Of a stretch of DNA of 64,000 nucleotides, positions 1 through 8,365 are shown piece after piece. The stretch is from Pseudomonas sp. FP2335 (GTDB lineage Bacteria; Pseudomonadota; Gammaproteobacteria; Pseudomonadales; Pseudomonadaceae): contig NZ_CP117437.1 of the NCBI RefSeq assembly GCF_030687535.1, positions 1,013,501-1,077,500 of the forward strand, written 5' to 3'. Under the pieces are notes generated by a model that was given only the letters and a program-made list of their open reading frames with translations, did not search any database and was not told the origin of the DNA. Numbering within the stretch: position 1 is the first letter of the stretch; each line of letters starts with the position of its first letter. A program made the translations under genes and the position numbers.

Positions 1-109
1 CGGTCGCGTCTACAAGTCTCAGCCCGCGCCTTTGAACCTGCCCGTGCCTCCGCATACTTACGAAACTGACGACCTCATTGTCATTGGCCTCGATAAGGAG
101 AACGCGTGA
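1..109 (+). CDS. petA: Ubiquinol-cytochrome c reductase Rieske iron-sulfur subunit (C-terminal end only)
   Basis: Only the last 35 codons are in the window, read from base 2, ending at a TGA at 107-109. They contain a GRVY segment, a proline-rich stretch and a closing LIVIGLDKENA, as expected for the end of a bacterial Rieske protein of the cytochrome bc1 complex. The iron-sulfur cluster motifs lie upstream of the window. The stop shares one base with the petB start (TGATG), so the two are translationally coupled. The assignment rests on the short C-terminal match plus the immediately following petB and petC. Confidence 0.85.
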   Translation, partial: GRVYKSQPAPLNLPVPPHTYETDDLIVIGLDKENA

Positions 110-1320
110 TGAGCAAGTTCATGGATTGGGTGGATGCGCGCTTCCCCGCCACTAAAATGTGGGAAGACCATCTCAGCAAATATTACGCACCAAAGAACTT
201 CAACTTCTTCTACTTCTTCGGTTCCCTGGCGCTGCTGGTGTTGGTCAACCAGATCGTCACCGGGGTCTGGCTGACGATGAGCTACACGCCGTCGGCTGAA
301 GAAGCGTTCGCCTCCGTCGAATACATCATGCGTGACGTCGAGTACGGCTCGATCCTGCGCCTGCTGCACTCCACTGGCGCGTCGGCGTTCTTTATCGTCG
401 TCTACCTGCACATGTTCCGCGGCTTGCTCTACGGCTCGTACCAGAAGCCTCGCGAACTGGTATGGGTGTTCGGCATGCTGATCTACCTGGCGCTGATGGC
501 GGAAGCCTTCATGGGCTACCTGCTGCCTTGGGGCCAGATGTCGTACTGGGGCGCCCAGGTGATCATCTCGTTGTTTGGTGCGATCCCGGTGATCGGCAAC
601 GACCTGACCCAGTGGATCCGTGGTGACTACCTGATCTCGGGGATCACCCTGAACCGCTTCTTCGCCTTGCACGTGGTGGCCTTGCCGATCGTGATCCTGG
701 GCCTGGTGGTGTTGCACATCCTGGCACTGCACGAAGTGGGTTCGAACAACCCGGACGGTGTGGACATCAAGAAGCACAAGGACGAGAACGGCATCCCGCT
801 GGATGGCATTCCGTTCCACCCTTACTACACCGTGAAAGACATTGTCGGCGTAGTGGTGTTCTTGTTCGTGTTCTGCTCGATCGTGTTCTTCTTCCCGGAG
901 ATGGGCGGCTATTTCCTCGAGAAGCCTAACTTCGAACAGGCCAACGCCTTCAAGACCCCTGAGCACATTGCCCCGGTCTGGTACTTCACGCCGTTCTACG
1001 CAATTTTGCGTGCGATCCCCGACAAACTCATGGGCGTGATCGCCATGGGAGCGGCCATCGCGGTGCTGTTCGTATTGCCTTGGCTCGACCGCAGCCCGGT
1101 CAAGTCCATGCGCTACAAGGGTTGGCTGAGCAAAATCTGGCTGTGGGTGTTCTGCATTGCCTTCGTGATCCTGGGTGTCCTCGGCGTGTTGGCGCCAACC
1201 CCTGAGCGTACGTTGCTGTCGCAGGTCTGCACCTTCCTGTATTTCGCCTACTTCATTCTGATGCCGTTCTATACCCGGCTAGAGAAGACCAAACCGGTTC
1301 CGGAAAGGGTGACTGGCTGA
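109..1320 (+). CDS. petB: Cytochrome b of the bc1 complex
   Basis: This membrane subunit of complex III (403 residues) oxidises ubiquinol at the Qo site and passes electrons through two b hemes. Heme ligand pairs are visible at H87/H101 and H188/H203. Several hydrophobic helices and the long C-terminal helices of the full-length (non-split) form are present. The Qo-site motif at residue 289 reads PVWY rather than the textbook PEWY. The ATG at 109 overlaps the petA stop; an in-frame GTG at 106 is less likely. The gene ends in TGATG, overlapping petC by one base, so petABC is one operon. Confidence 0.97.
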   Translation: MSKFMDWVDARFPATKMWEDHLSKYYAPKNFNFFYFFGSLALLVLVNQIVTGVWLTMSYTPSAEEAFASVEYIMRDVEYGSILRLLHSTGASAFFIVVYLHMFRGLLYGSYQKPRELVWVFGMLIYLALMAEAFMGYLLPWGQMSYWGAQVIISLFGAIPVIGNDLTQWIRGDYLISGITLNRFFALHVVALPIVILGLVVLHILALHEVGSNNPDGVDIKKHKDENGIPLDGIPFHPYYTVKDIVGVVVFLFVFCSIVFFFPEMGGYFLEKPNFEQANAFKTPEHIAPVWYFTPFYAILRAIPDKLMGVIAMGAAIAVLFVLPWLDRSPVKSMRYKGWLSKIWLWVFCIAFVILGVLGVLAPTPERTLLSQVCTFLYFAYFILMPFYTRLEKTKPVPERVTG

Positions 1321-2102
1321 TGAAAAAATTATTCGTTGCATTGATGCTTGCGGCCCTGCCGCTGCTGTCCTTCGCTGCCGAGCACGGTGGCCCTGAGCTG
1401 GAAAAGGTCGACATCGACGTGTCCGACAAGGCCGCCATGCAGGATGGTCTGCGCACCTTTACCAACTACTGCATGGGCTGCCACAGCGCCAAGTTCCAGC
1501 GTTACGAGCGTGTCGCCGATGACTTGGGTATCCCCCATGACGTGATGCTCAGTCACGCGGTGTTCAGCGGCGCCAAGATCGGCGACCACATGAGCATCGG
1601 CATGCAGCCGGCTGACGCCAAGACCTGGTTCGGTGCGGCACCGCCCGACCTGACCCTGGTCGCCCGTGTACGTGGCACCGATTGGCTCTACGGCTACCTC
1701 AAGTCGTTCTATGAAGACCCGTCGCGCCCATACGGCGTGAACAACAAAGTCTTCCCGAACGTCGGCATGCCGAACGTTCTGGTCGGCCTGCAGGGTCGCC
1801 AAGTGGTAGGATGCAAGCAGGTTCAGGTCGTTGAAAACGGTAAGAAGCAATATGACCCGTTGACTGGCACGCCTTTGACTCACGAAGCGTGCGATCAACT
1901 GACCATCGTGCCCAAGACCGGAGCGCTGAATGAAGAGCAGTTCGACGAGAAAGTAAAAAACCTCGTGACCTTCCTGGCCTACTCGGCCAACCCGGTCAAA
2001 CTGCAGCACCAGCGCATCGGTACGTATGTGTTGCTGTACCTGGCCTTCTTCTTCGTATTCGCCTATCTGCTCAAACGCGAATACTGGAAGGATGTGCATT
2101 GA
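1320..2102 (+). CDS. petC: Cytochrome c1 of the bc1 complex
   Basis: The 260-residue c-type cytochrome takes electrons from the Rieske protein and hands them to soluble cytochrome c. A Sec signal peptide is visible at residues 1-19 (cut near FAA-EHG). The heme attachment motif CMGCH lies at residues 51-55. A single C-terminal membrane helix near residues 230-252 (VLLYLAFFFVFAYLL) anchors it to the inner membrane. It is the last gene of petABC; a large hairpin follows before sspA. Confidence 0.97.
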   Translation: MKKLFVALMLAALPLLSFAAEHGGPELEKVDIDVSDKAAMQDGLRTFTNYCMGCHSAKFQRYERVADDLGIPHDVMLSHAVFSGAKIGDHMSIGMQPADAKTWFGAAPPDLTLVARVRGTDWLYGYLKSFYEDPSRPYGVNNKVFPNVGMPNVLVGLQGRQVVGCKQVQVVENGKKQYDPLTGTPLTHEACDQLTIVPKTGALNEEQFDEKVKNLVTFLAYSANPVKLQHQRIGTYVLLYLAFFFVFAYLLKREYWKDVH

Positions 2103-2131
2103 TCCAACCGTAAGCAATTGCTGTTAATCTT

Positions 2132-2216
2132 GCGCGCCCAGCGGCATCTCTGAATACGTAGCGACCCGGTTCAACAGGTTGTTACAGAGATGCTCTCTGG
2201 GCGCGCTCGTTTTTGA
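2132..2216 (+). terminator. Long hairpin between petC and sspA, possible terminator or attenuator
   Basis: Two stacked complementary arms flank a loop of about 32 bases: GCGCGCCCAG (2132-2141) pairs with CTGGGCGCGC (2197-2206), and GCATCTCTG (2144-2152) pairs with CAGAGATGC (2185-2193). TCGTTTTT follows. It ends petABC about 36 bases before the sspA start. The large loop leaves open a partial or regulated terminator. Confidence 0.6.
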
Positions 2217-2251
2217 GCTTTCGATAATTTCAACAAGCGAGGAGGACCGCC

Positions 2252-2869
2252 ATGGGCGTGACCAATCGGTTGGCCTGTTACTCCGACCCCGCCGACCACT
2301 ATTCCCACCGAGTGCGTATCGTGCTCGCCGAGAAGGGTGTCAGCGCCGAGATCATCAGTGTGGAGGCGGGCCGTCATCCGCCGAAACTGATCGAAGTGAA
2401 CCCGTACGGCAGCTTGCCCACCCTGGTCGATCGTGACCTGGCGTTGTGGGAGTCGACCGTAGTGATGGAATACCTGGATGAGCGTTACCCGCATCCGCCT
2501 TTACTGCCGGTGTACCCGGTGGCACGTGCCAACAGCCGCCTGCTGATCCATCGGATCCAGCGTGACTGGTGCGGGCTGGTGGACGTGATTCTGGATTCGC
2601 GCACAAAAGAAGCTGTTCGCACGCAAGCGCGTAAGGAATTGCGCGAAAGCCTGACCGGCGTTTCGCCGTTGTTCGCCGATAAACCTTTTTTCCTCAGTGA
2701 GGAACAAAGTTTGGTCGATTGCTGCCTATTACCGATACTCTGGCGTTTGCCGATTCTTGGTATTGAACTGCCGCGGCCGGCCAAGCCGCTGCTTGATTAT
2801 ATGGAGCGCCAGTTTGCGCGTGAGGCTTTCCAGGCGAGTCTGTCTGGTGTCGAACGCGATATGCGCTAA
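2252..2869 (+). CDS. sspA: Stringent starvation protein A (GST-fold RNA polymerase-associated protein)
   Basis: This 205-residue member of the glutathione-S-transferase-fold SspA family binds RNA polymerase and adjusts transcription in stationary phase and stress. The N-terminal thioredoxin-like half carries the characteristic [15 protein letters not shown] segment and the NPYGSLPTL cis-proline loop near residues 50-58. The C-terminal half is helical. An AGCGAGGAGG Shine-Dalgarno precedes the ATG. It is followed 17 bases later by sspB, forming the usual sspAB pair, directly downstream of petABC as in other pseudomonads. Confidence 0.95.
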   Translation: MGVTNRLACYSDPADHYSHRVRIVLAEKGVSAEIISVEAGRHPPKLIEVNPYGSLPTLVDRDLALWESTVVMEYLDERYPHPPLLPVYPVARANSRLLIHRIQRDWCGLVDVILDSRTKEAVRTQARKELRESLTGVSPLFADKPFFLSEEQSLVDCCLLPILWRLPILGIELPRPAKPLLDYMERQFAREAFQASLSGVERDMR

Positions 2870-2886
2870 GGCTTAAGGAGCCGCTG

Positions 2887-3303
2887 ATGAACTCCAGTCG
2901 ACCCTACTTGGTCCGCGCGCTCTATGAGTGGATTGTGGACAACGATTGCACCCCGCACATGCTGGTCAATTCCGAATTTCCTGCGGTTCAGGTTCCGCAG
3001 GGTTTTGCCAGTGACGGACAGATTGTGTTGAACGTATCGCCCAGTGCCGTGCGCCACCTGCACATGGACAACGAGGCGGTGAGCTTCGAAGGGCGTTTCG
3101 GCGGTGTGCCGCATACGCTGTTCGTGCCGATTGGCGCCATCCTCGGCATCTATGCCCGGGAAAATGGCCAAGGCATGGTGTTTGATCTGGAGTCGCCTTT
3201 CGAGGATGACGAATCGATCGACAGCGAAGACGGCGATGATCTGCCACCGGATACCGAGCCACCGCGCCCAAGCGGCCGGCCGAGTTTGAAAGTGGTGAAG
3301 TAA
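2887..3303 (+). CDS. sspB: ClpXP protease specificity-enhancing factor SspB
   Basis: The 138-residue adaptor delivers ssrA-tagged proteins to the ClpXP protease. The N-terminal substrate-binding domain covers about residues 1-105, opening SSRPYLVRALYEWIVDNDCTPH as in SspB proteins. The rest is a very acidic linker (EDDESIDSEDGDD) and a short C-terminal basic/hydrophobic tail (RPSLKVVK) that in this family docks on ClpX. A GGAG precedes the ATG. It is co-transcribed with sspA and followed by a strong intrinsic terminator. Confidence 0.95.
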   Translation: MNSSRPYLVRALYEWIVDNDCTPHMLVNSEFPAVQVPQGFASDGQIVLNVSPSAVRHLHMDNEAVSFEGRFGGVPHTLFVPIGAILGIYARENGQGMVFDLESPFEDDESIDSEDGDDLPPDTEPPRPSGRPSLKVVK

Positions 3304-3333
3304 ACGGCTGCCGCCTTCGGGCCAGCCATGAAA

Positions 3334-3366
3334 GATGCCTCGGCTTGTGCCGGGGCATTTTTTTTG
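3334..3366 (+). terminator. Intrinsic terminator of sspAB
   Basis: A GATGCCTCGGC / GCCGGGGCAT hairpin with a TTGT loop is followed by eight T residues. It sits 30 bases after the sspB stop. Confidence 0.85.
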
Positions 3367-3403
3367 CGCTCGGGATATAGATGAAAGTCGTGCCTGGACG
3401 GTG

Positions 3404-3413
3404 ATCGTACAAC
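3404..3413. promoter_or_regulatory. Candidate GntR/FadR-type half-operator upstream of the regulator gene
   Basis: ATCGTACAAC lies about 50 bases before the regulator start and is the exact reverse complement of GTTGTACGAT at 5693-5702 upstream of kdgD. Both contain a TNGTACNA core, which resembles operators of FadR-subfamily GntR proteins. This suggests, but does not prove, autoregulation together with control of the kdgD operon. Confidence 0.4.
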
Positions 3414-3463
3414 CGCCATGGGCTATGATGCTCCCTCAAGCTCACCGAGAAAGATGATTCATC

Positions 3464-4213
3464 ATGGAAAACGCCAACACCGCCCCGCGTCTCCCCCGCA
3501 AGCGCCGCAGCCTTGCCCAGGAATTGGTCACGGTGTTGTCCGAGCAGATCCGCGACGGCGAACTCAAGCGTGGCGACAAGCTGCCCACCGAGTCGGCGAT
3601 CATGGAAGCCCATGGCGTCAGTCGCACCGTGGTACGTGAAGCGATCTCGCGCTTGCAGGCCGCCGGACAAGTCGAAACCCGCCACGGGATCGGCACCTTT
3701 GTGCTGGATACCCCAAGCCCTAGCGGTTTCCGTATCGACCCGGCCACCGTCGTGACCCTGCGTGATGTGCTGGCGATCCTCGAGCTGCGGATCAGCCTGG
3801 AAGTCGAGTCTGCCGGCCTGGCCGCCCTGCGCCGCACCGACGCGCAACTGGCGACCATGCGCGCAGCCCTCGATGCCCTGAATGAAAGCGCGGCCCACGC
3901 CGGCGACGCGGTGGCCTCCGACTTCGCTTTCCACCTGGAAATTGCCCTGTCCACCGGCAACCGCTACTTCACCGACATCATGACCCATCTGGGCACCAGC
4001 ATTATTCCGCGCACGCGGCTGAATTCGGCACGCCTGGCCCATGATGACCAGCAGCACTACATGGGGCGCCTGAGTCGTGAGCACGAAGAGATCTACGAGG
4101 CGATTGCCCGTAAGGATTCGGATGCGGCACGTGCGGCGATGCGCTTGCACCTGACCAACAGCCGTGAGCGACTGCGCCATGCCCACGAAGAGGCAGAAGC
4201 GCAGCGCGGTTAA
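3464..4213 (+). CDS. FadR-subfamily GntR transcriptional regulator, probable galactarate/glucarate regulator
   Basis: The 249-residue protein has an N-terminal winged helix-turn-helix (about residues 15-80, with the GDKLPTESAIMEAHGVSRTVVREAISRL recognition region) and a C-terminal FCD ligand domain (about 95-235). The FCD metal-site pattern is visible: DFAFH near residue 145, an H in SREHEEIYEAI and H in MRLHLTNSRER. The gene lies next to kdgD, semialdehyde dehydrogenase, gudP-like and garD genes, so a sugar-diacid effector is likely; GguR-like regulators have this role in other proteobacteria. Candidate operators are present at 3404-3413 and 5694-5715. Confidence 0.85.
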   Translation: MENANTAPRLPRKRRSLAQELVTVLSEQIRDGELKRGDKLPTESAIMEAHGVSRTVVREAISRLQAAGQVETRHGIGTFVLDTPSPSGFRIDPATVVTLRDVLAILELRISLEVESAGLAALRRTDAQLATMRAALDALNESAAHAGDAVASDFAFHLEIALSTGNRYFTDIMTHLGTSIIPRTRLNSARLAHDDQQHYMGRLSREHEEIYEAIARKDSDAARAAMRLHLTNSRERLRHAHEEAEAQRG

Positions 4214-4254
4214 AGCAGGCAACCGAGTTGTGCCGGGTGTAAAGCAATCCAAGT

Positions 4255-4342
4255 GTGGGGGCGGGCTTGCTCGCGAATGCGTCCTTTAAGTTAATGCATG
4301 TGCAGACTGACACACCGCCTTCGCGAGCAAGCCCGCTCCCAC
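4255..4342. repeat. REPIN (inverted REP doublet)
   Basis: GTGGGGGCGGGCTTGCTCGCGAA opens the element and its near-reverse complement TTCGCGAGCAAGCCCGCTCCCAC closes it, with a short spacer. It lies between the convergent 3' ends of the GntR regulator and the phospholipase-like gene, where it could also help end transcription. Confidence 0.9.
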
Positions 4343-4377
4343 ATTTTGATCTCCAGTGTCTCGGATGGCGTGTTTAC

Positions 4378-5535
4378 TTAACTGGCCGGTTGGTTGGGCT
4401 TGTAGTCCTTGAGCAACAGATACGTACTCCACCCCCACCAATCATCCGTCCAGTGCTTGTCGTTCAGGTCATTCACGTCCTTGCGGCGCAGCACCTTGTT
4501 ACCCTCCATCTTGAACAGTGGCGAAAAGTTGTTCGCCGGGTTCTGTACGGCGTTCAAGTCGGGCACATACAACGGCGCCTTGAAATTGGCCGGGGAGGGC
4601 GCCACGCCGCTGATAAACGTTTCGAAGACTTCATCGGCTGAGGCCTGCACCGCACGTTTGACTTGCGTCCGATTGTCCGCATCGATGGCGTCGAAGTAGC
4701 GTTTGTCCCCATACGCGTGCCATTGATCCCCCAGCGCATTGCGCACCTTGAGCCCGAACTTGCTGTCTTCGTCGTGCATAAAGCGGCTGATCAGCGAACC
4801 CAGCTCACCCGGCGTGACCACGGCGGCCAGCTGTTTGCGTGGAACGCGCAAGTGCCCGGCGGAAAACAGGTCGGTCAAAAAGTGATCGGCAAAACTGTTC
4901 ATGGCGTAGGCCAGTTCCAGTGCCTGGTCGGTGCCGGTCTGATGCGCCACCACCGCCTGCTGCAAGGCCGCCGTGTGCCCTGCCAGATACGCCGACAACG
5001 CCCACTCGCCGAAGTGGTCGGCATTGTCGGCCGCCAACTTCAAATAACGCCCCAATGGCACCAGGGCCGAAACCACGCTGCCGCCGCCGGTGATGCGGTT
5101 CCACTCTTCGGACAACGTATCACCGAGTGCGTCGTAGGCTTCATGGGCTTGCTTGCCGTCCCTGATCGCCTGGTTGACCGCATTGATCTCCTTTTGCATC
5201 ACCGCGAGGATCTTGCCTGCTTCCTCTCGCGAGGCCGGCAACACCGCCAGCGAGTTGAACGCGGCCGTGAAGCGTTGCACGCGTTCGGCAGGGGAGGCGC
5301 CATCGCTGATGGGCTGGCCCGGGATGCCATAGAAATCACCGCCCAACGCAATCATCTGGCCGTAGGTCAGTGCCAGCCCGTTGGGCAGGTGCAACTGCAC
5401 TTGTCGGGCTGGGATGGCCGCAGCGTCCTTGGCGAAACGCAACAGGGTATCGTCGCCGATGGCAGTGTGTTCGCCGCCTTCGAAGCGCAGGACAGGAGGG
5501 TTTTTTACGGGTGCTGCGAGTTCAAGACCTGACAT
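4378..5535 (-). CDS. Putative zinc-dependent phospholipase C-like protein
   Basis: The 385-residue protein has a helical core with features of the zinc phospholipase C / P1-nuclease fold: ALGGDFYG (possible Asp ligand), DHFGEWALSAYLAGH, and AYAMNSFADHFLTDLFSAGHLRVPR, where HFLTD gives the H-x3-D metal pair followed by another His. The length (about 42 kDa) resembles phosphatidylcholine-hydrolysing phospholipase C described in P. fluorescens. No signal peptide is visible. The gene is transcribed alone, opposite to the galactarate genes, with a LexA-type palindrome 36-59 bases before its start. GAGC precedes the ATG. The enzymatic call is inferred from motifs only. Confidence 0.6.
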   Translation of the reverse strand: MSGLELAAPVKNPPVLRFEGGEHTAIGDDTLLRFAKDAAAIPARQVQLHLPNGLALTYGQMIALGGDFYGIPGQPISDGASPAERVQRFTAAFNSLAVLPASREEAGKILAVMQKEINAVNQAIRDGKQAHEAYDALGDTLSEEWNRITGGGSVVSALVPLGRYLKLAADNADHFGEWALSAYLAGHTAALQQAVVAHQTGTDQALELAYAMNSFADHFLTDLFSAGHLRVPRKQLAAVVTPGELGSLISRFMHDEDSKFGLKVRNALGDQWHAYGDKRYFDAIDADNRTQVKRAVQASADEVFETFISGVAPSPANFKAPLYVPDLNAVQNPANNFSPLFKMEGNKVLRRKDVNDLNDKHWTDDWWGWSTYLLLKDYKPNQPAS

Positions 5536-5570
5536 GTTAGCTCCTTGCTATGTCGTAGGAATCTTCCTTA

Positions 5571-5594
5571 ATAACTGTATGTATATACAGTTAT
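5571..5594. promoter_or_regulatory. LexA (SOS-box)-like palindrome
   Basis: The core 5575-5590 is CTGT-ATGTATAT-ACAG, an exact CTGT-N8-ACAG SOS box. It is extended by ATAA/TTAT arms to a 24-base palindrome with a single mismatched pair. It lies 36 bases upstream of the phospholipase-like start on the minus strand and 177 bases upstream of kdgD, so the phospholipase-like gene is the more natural target. A GntR- or TetR-type repressor site is the main alternative. Confidence 0.6.
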
Positions 5595-5693
5595 CGCAAG
5601 CATAGAGGAATACTTTCCTACGTCAAGCGCAGATGCAGAACACCCACTCGTGGATCAACGTCGACGAATTGCAGTTGACGAATCTTTTTATAG

Positions 5694-5715
5694 TTGTACG
5701 ATGACGTACGACATC
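5694..5715. promoter_or_regulatory. Candidate GntR/FadR-type operator upstream of kdgD
   Basis: TTGTACGA (5694-5701) overlaps GATGACGTACGACATC (5700-5715), a 16-base palindrome with one mismatched pair around a CGTACG centre. It lies 56 bases before the kdgD start. The first part recurs, inverted, upstream of the GntR gene. Confidence 0.5.
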
Positions 5716-5770
5716 ATCAAAACCAACAACAACCTTTCGCCAGAAAGTCTTTGCCCAGGGTGTTCGAATA

Positions 5771-6682
5771 ATGAATCCACAAGAACTGAAGTCCATCCTC
5801 TCCCACGGCCTGCTGTCTTTTCCCGTGACCGATTTCAACGCCCAGGGTGATTTCCACCAGGCGGGTTACATCAAACGTCTGGAGTGGCTGGCCCCTTACG
5901 GCGCCACGGCGCTTTTCGCTGCCGGCGGCACCGGTGAGTTTTTTTCCCTCGCCGCCAGCGAATATTCCCAAGTGGTGAAGACCGCGGTTGATACCTGCGC
6001 CACCAGCGTGCCGATTCTTGCCGGTGTCGGTGGTTCGACCCGCCAGGCCATCGAGTACGCCCAGGAAGCCGAACGTCTCGGCGCCAAAGGCCTGTTGCTG
6101 CTGCCGCACTACCTCACCGAAGCCAGCCAGGACGGGGTTGCCGCCCACGTTGAAGCCGTGTGCAAATCGGTAAAAATCGGTGTGGTGGTGTACAACCGCA
6201 ACGTCTGCCGCCTGACCGCACCACTGCTGGAACGCCTGGCCGAACGCTGCCCGAACCTGATCGGCTACAAAGACGGCCTGGGCGACATTGAGTTGATGGT
6301 CTCGATCCGCCGTCGCCTCGGTGATCGTTTCAGCTACCTCGGCGGCTTGCCGACTGCAGAGGTTTACGCCGCTGCCTACAAGGCCCTGGGCGTGCCGGTG
6401 TACTCCTCGGCGGTGTTCAACTTCATCCCGAAAACCGCGATGGACTTCTACCACGCGATTGCCAAGGACGATCACGCCACGGTCTCCAAGATCATCGACG
6501 ACTTCTTCCTGCCTTACCTGGACATCCGTAACCGCAAGGCCGGGTATGCCGTGAGCATCGTCAAGGCTGGCGCCAGGATCGCCGGCTACGACGCAGGCCC
6601 GGTGCGCACCCCGCTGACCGACCTGTTGCCGGAAGAATATGAAGCCCTGGCCGCGCTGATCGACAAGCAAGGCGCGCAATAA
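5771..6682 (+). CDS. kdgD: 5-dehydro-4-deoxyglucarate dehydratase
   Basis: The 303-residue enzyme belongs to the DHDPS/NAL class I aldolase superfamily. It dehydrates and decarboxylates 5-keto-4-deoxyglucarate to 2-oxoglutarate semialdehyde. The Schiff-base lysine is K167 in [10 protein letters not shown], with the partner tyrosine Y141 in VVVYNRNV. The substrate-carboxylate loop [11 protein letters not shown] lies at residues 50-60. The next gene encodes the dehydrogenase that oxidises the product, and garD supplies the substrate. A clean hairpin separates it from that dehydrogenase gene. Confidence 0.95.
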   Translation: MNPQELKSILSHGLLSFPVTDFNAQGDFHQAGYIKRLEWLAPYGATALFAAGGTGEFFSLAASEYSQVVKTAVDTCATSVPILAGVGGSTRQAIEYAQEAERLGAKGLLLLPHYLTEASQDGVAAHVEAVCKSVKIGVVVYNRNVCRLTAPLLERLAERCPNLIGYKDGLGDIELMVSIRRRLGDRFSYLGGLPTAEVYAAAYKALGVPVYSSAVFNFIPKTAMDFYHAIAKDDHATVSKIIDDFFLPYLDIRNRKAGYAVSIVKAGARIAGYDAGPVRTPLTDLLPEEYEALAALIDKQGAQ

Positions 6683-6691
6683 CTTATCTAC

Positions 6692-6719
6692 AAGGCCGCT
6701 GAGAGATCAGCGGCCTTTT
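6692..6719 (+). terminator. Hairpin between kdgD and the semialdehyde dehydrogenase gene
   Basis: A perfect 11-base stem AAGGCCGCTGA / TCAGCGGCCTT with a GAGA loop ends in TTTT. It lies inside what looks like one operon, so it may reduce rather than abolish read-through into the dehydrogenase gene. Confidence 0.7.
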
Positions 6720-6736
6720 GCGTCAGGAGAAGATTC

Positions 6737-8182
6737 GTGTCCCAAGCCCAGCGTTTTGAAAACTACATCAACGGCCAATGGGTGGCCGGTGCCGACTATT
6801 GCGTCAACCTCAACCCGTCGGACTTGTCCGATGTGATTGGCGAATACGCCAAGGCCGATGTCAGCCAAGTCAACGCCGCCATCGATGCGGCACGCGCCGC
6901 CTTTCCGGCGTGGTCCACCTCGGGGATTCAGGCGCGCCACGATGCCCTGGATAAAGTCGGCAGTGAAATCCTCGCCCGCCGCGAAGAGCTCGGCACGCTG
7001 CTGGCCCGAGAAGAGGGCAAGACCCTGCCCGAAGCCATTGGCGAGGTGACCCGTGCCGGCAACATCTTCAAATTCTTCGCCGGTGAATGCCTGCGTTTGT
7101 CCGGTGACTACGTGCCGTCGGTGCGCCCGGGCGTCAATGTTGAAGTGACCCGCGAAGCCCTCGGCGTAGTCGGCCTGATCACCCCGTGGAACTTCCCGAT
7201 CGCCATCCCTGCGTGGAAGATCGCCCCGGCCCTGGCCTACGGCAACTGCGTAGTGATCAAGCCCGCTGAATTGGTGCCGGGCTGTGCCTGGGCCCTGGCG
7301 GACATCATCTCCCGCGCCGGTTTCCCCGCCGGCGTGTTCAACCTGGTGATGGGCAGCGGCCGTGTGGTCGGCGACGTATTGGTCAACAGCCCGAAAGTCG
7401 ATGGCATCAGCTTTACCGGCTCCGTGGGTGTCGGGCGCCAGATCGCGGTCAGTTGTGTGTCGCGCCAGGCCAAGGTGCAGTTGGAAATGGGCGGCAAGAA
7501 TCCGCAGATCATTCTCGACGACGCCGACCTCAAGCAGGCCGTCGAGTTGGCGGTGCAAAGCGCGTTCTACTCCACCGGCCAACGCTGCACGGCCTCCAGT
7601 CGCCTGATCGTCACCGCCGGTATCCACGACCAATTCGTCGCGGCCATGGCTGAACGCATGAAGTCGATCAAAGTCGGCCACGCCCTCAAAAGCGGGACCG
7701 ACATCGGCCCGGTGGTTTCCCAGGCCCAGTTGGACCAGGACTTGGAGTACATCGACATCGGCCAAAGCGAAGGCGCGCGGCTGGTCAGCGGTGGCGGCCT
7801 GGTGACGTGCGACACCGAGGGTTACTTCCTCGCGCCGACGCTGTTTGCCGACAGCGAAGCCGCGATGCGCATCAGCCGTGAAGAGATTTTCGGCCCGGTG
7901 GCCAACGTGGTGCGCGTAGCCGATTACGAGGCGGCGCTGGCCATGGCCAACGACACCGAGTTCGGCCTGTCGGCGGGTATCGCCACCACCTCGCTCAAGT
8001 ACGCCAACCACTTCAAGCGTCATTCCCAGGCCGGGATGGTGATGGTCAACCTGCCGACTGCCGGTGTGGACTATCACGTTCCATTCGGTGGCCGTAAGGG
8101 CTCATCCTATGGTTCGCGTGAGCAAGGTCGCTATGCGCAAGAGTTCTACACCGTCGTAAAAACCAGCTACATCGGTTCGTAA
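6737..8182 (+). CDS. 2-oxoglutarate semialdehyde dehydrogenase (NAD(P)-dependent aldehyde dehydrogenase)
   Basis: The 481-residue aldehyde dehydrogenase is expected to oxidise 2-oxoglutarate semialdehyde (2,5-dioxopentanoate) to 2-oxoglutarate, the last step of galactarate breakdown. The catalytic cysteine is C284 in GQRCTASSRL and the general base E250 in LEMGGKNP. The cofactor region includes PWNFPIAIPAWKIAPAL and SFTGSVGVG. Translation starts at a GTG at 6737, supported by AGGAGA seven to twelve bases upstream. The substrate assignment follows from its place between kdgD and the transporter/garD genes. Confidence 0.9.
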   Translation: MSQAQRFENYINGQWVAGADYCVNLNPSDLSDVIGEYAKADVSQVNAAIDAARAAFPAWSTSGIQARHDALDKVGSEILARREELGTLLAREEGKTLPEAIGEVTRAGNIFKFFAGECLRLSGDYVPSVRPGVNVEVTREALGVVGLITPWNFPIAIPAWKIAPALAYGNCVVIKPAELVPGCAWALADIISRAGFPAGVFNLVMGSGRVVGDVLVNSPKVDGISFTGSVGVGRQIAVSCVSRQAKVQLEMGGKNPQIILDDADLKQAVELAVQSAFYSTGQRCTASSRLIVTAGIHDQFVAAMAERMKSIKVGHALKSGTDIGPVVSQAQLDQDLEYIDIGQSEGARLVSGGGLVTCDTEGYFLAPTLFADSEAAMRISREEIFGPVANVVRVADYEAALAMANDTEFGLSAGIATTSLKYANHFKRHSQAGMVMVNLPTAGVDYHVPFGGRKGSSYGSREQGRYAQEFYTVVKTSYIGS

Positions 8183-8210
8183 CACGCACTACCTGTTGGC
8201 ACCGGTTCCT

Positions 8211-8296
8211 GTGGGAGCTGGCTTGCCTGCGATAGCATCACCGGTGTGTGCCTGACACACCGAGGTGCCTGTATCGCGGGCAAGCCCGGCTCCCAC
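8211..8296. repeat. REPIN, diverged
   Basis: GTGGGAGCTGGCTTGCCTGCGAT and the closing ATCGCGGGCAAGCCCGGCTCCCAC form an imperfect inverted REP pair. It lies between the dehydrogenase stop and the transporter gene. Confidence 0.85.
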
Positions 8297-8365
8297 ATAA
8301 AAGCGGTCCTCAGAGACAACCAGACCATTACCCGCAAAAAAAATAATTAGTGGGAGTACTTCTAC

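Noticed and set aside
106-108. GTG at 106 as the petB start
   Set aside because: The ATG at 109 overlaps the petA stop in the usual coupled arrangement and begins MSKFMDW as expected.
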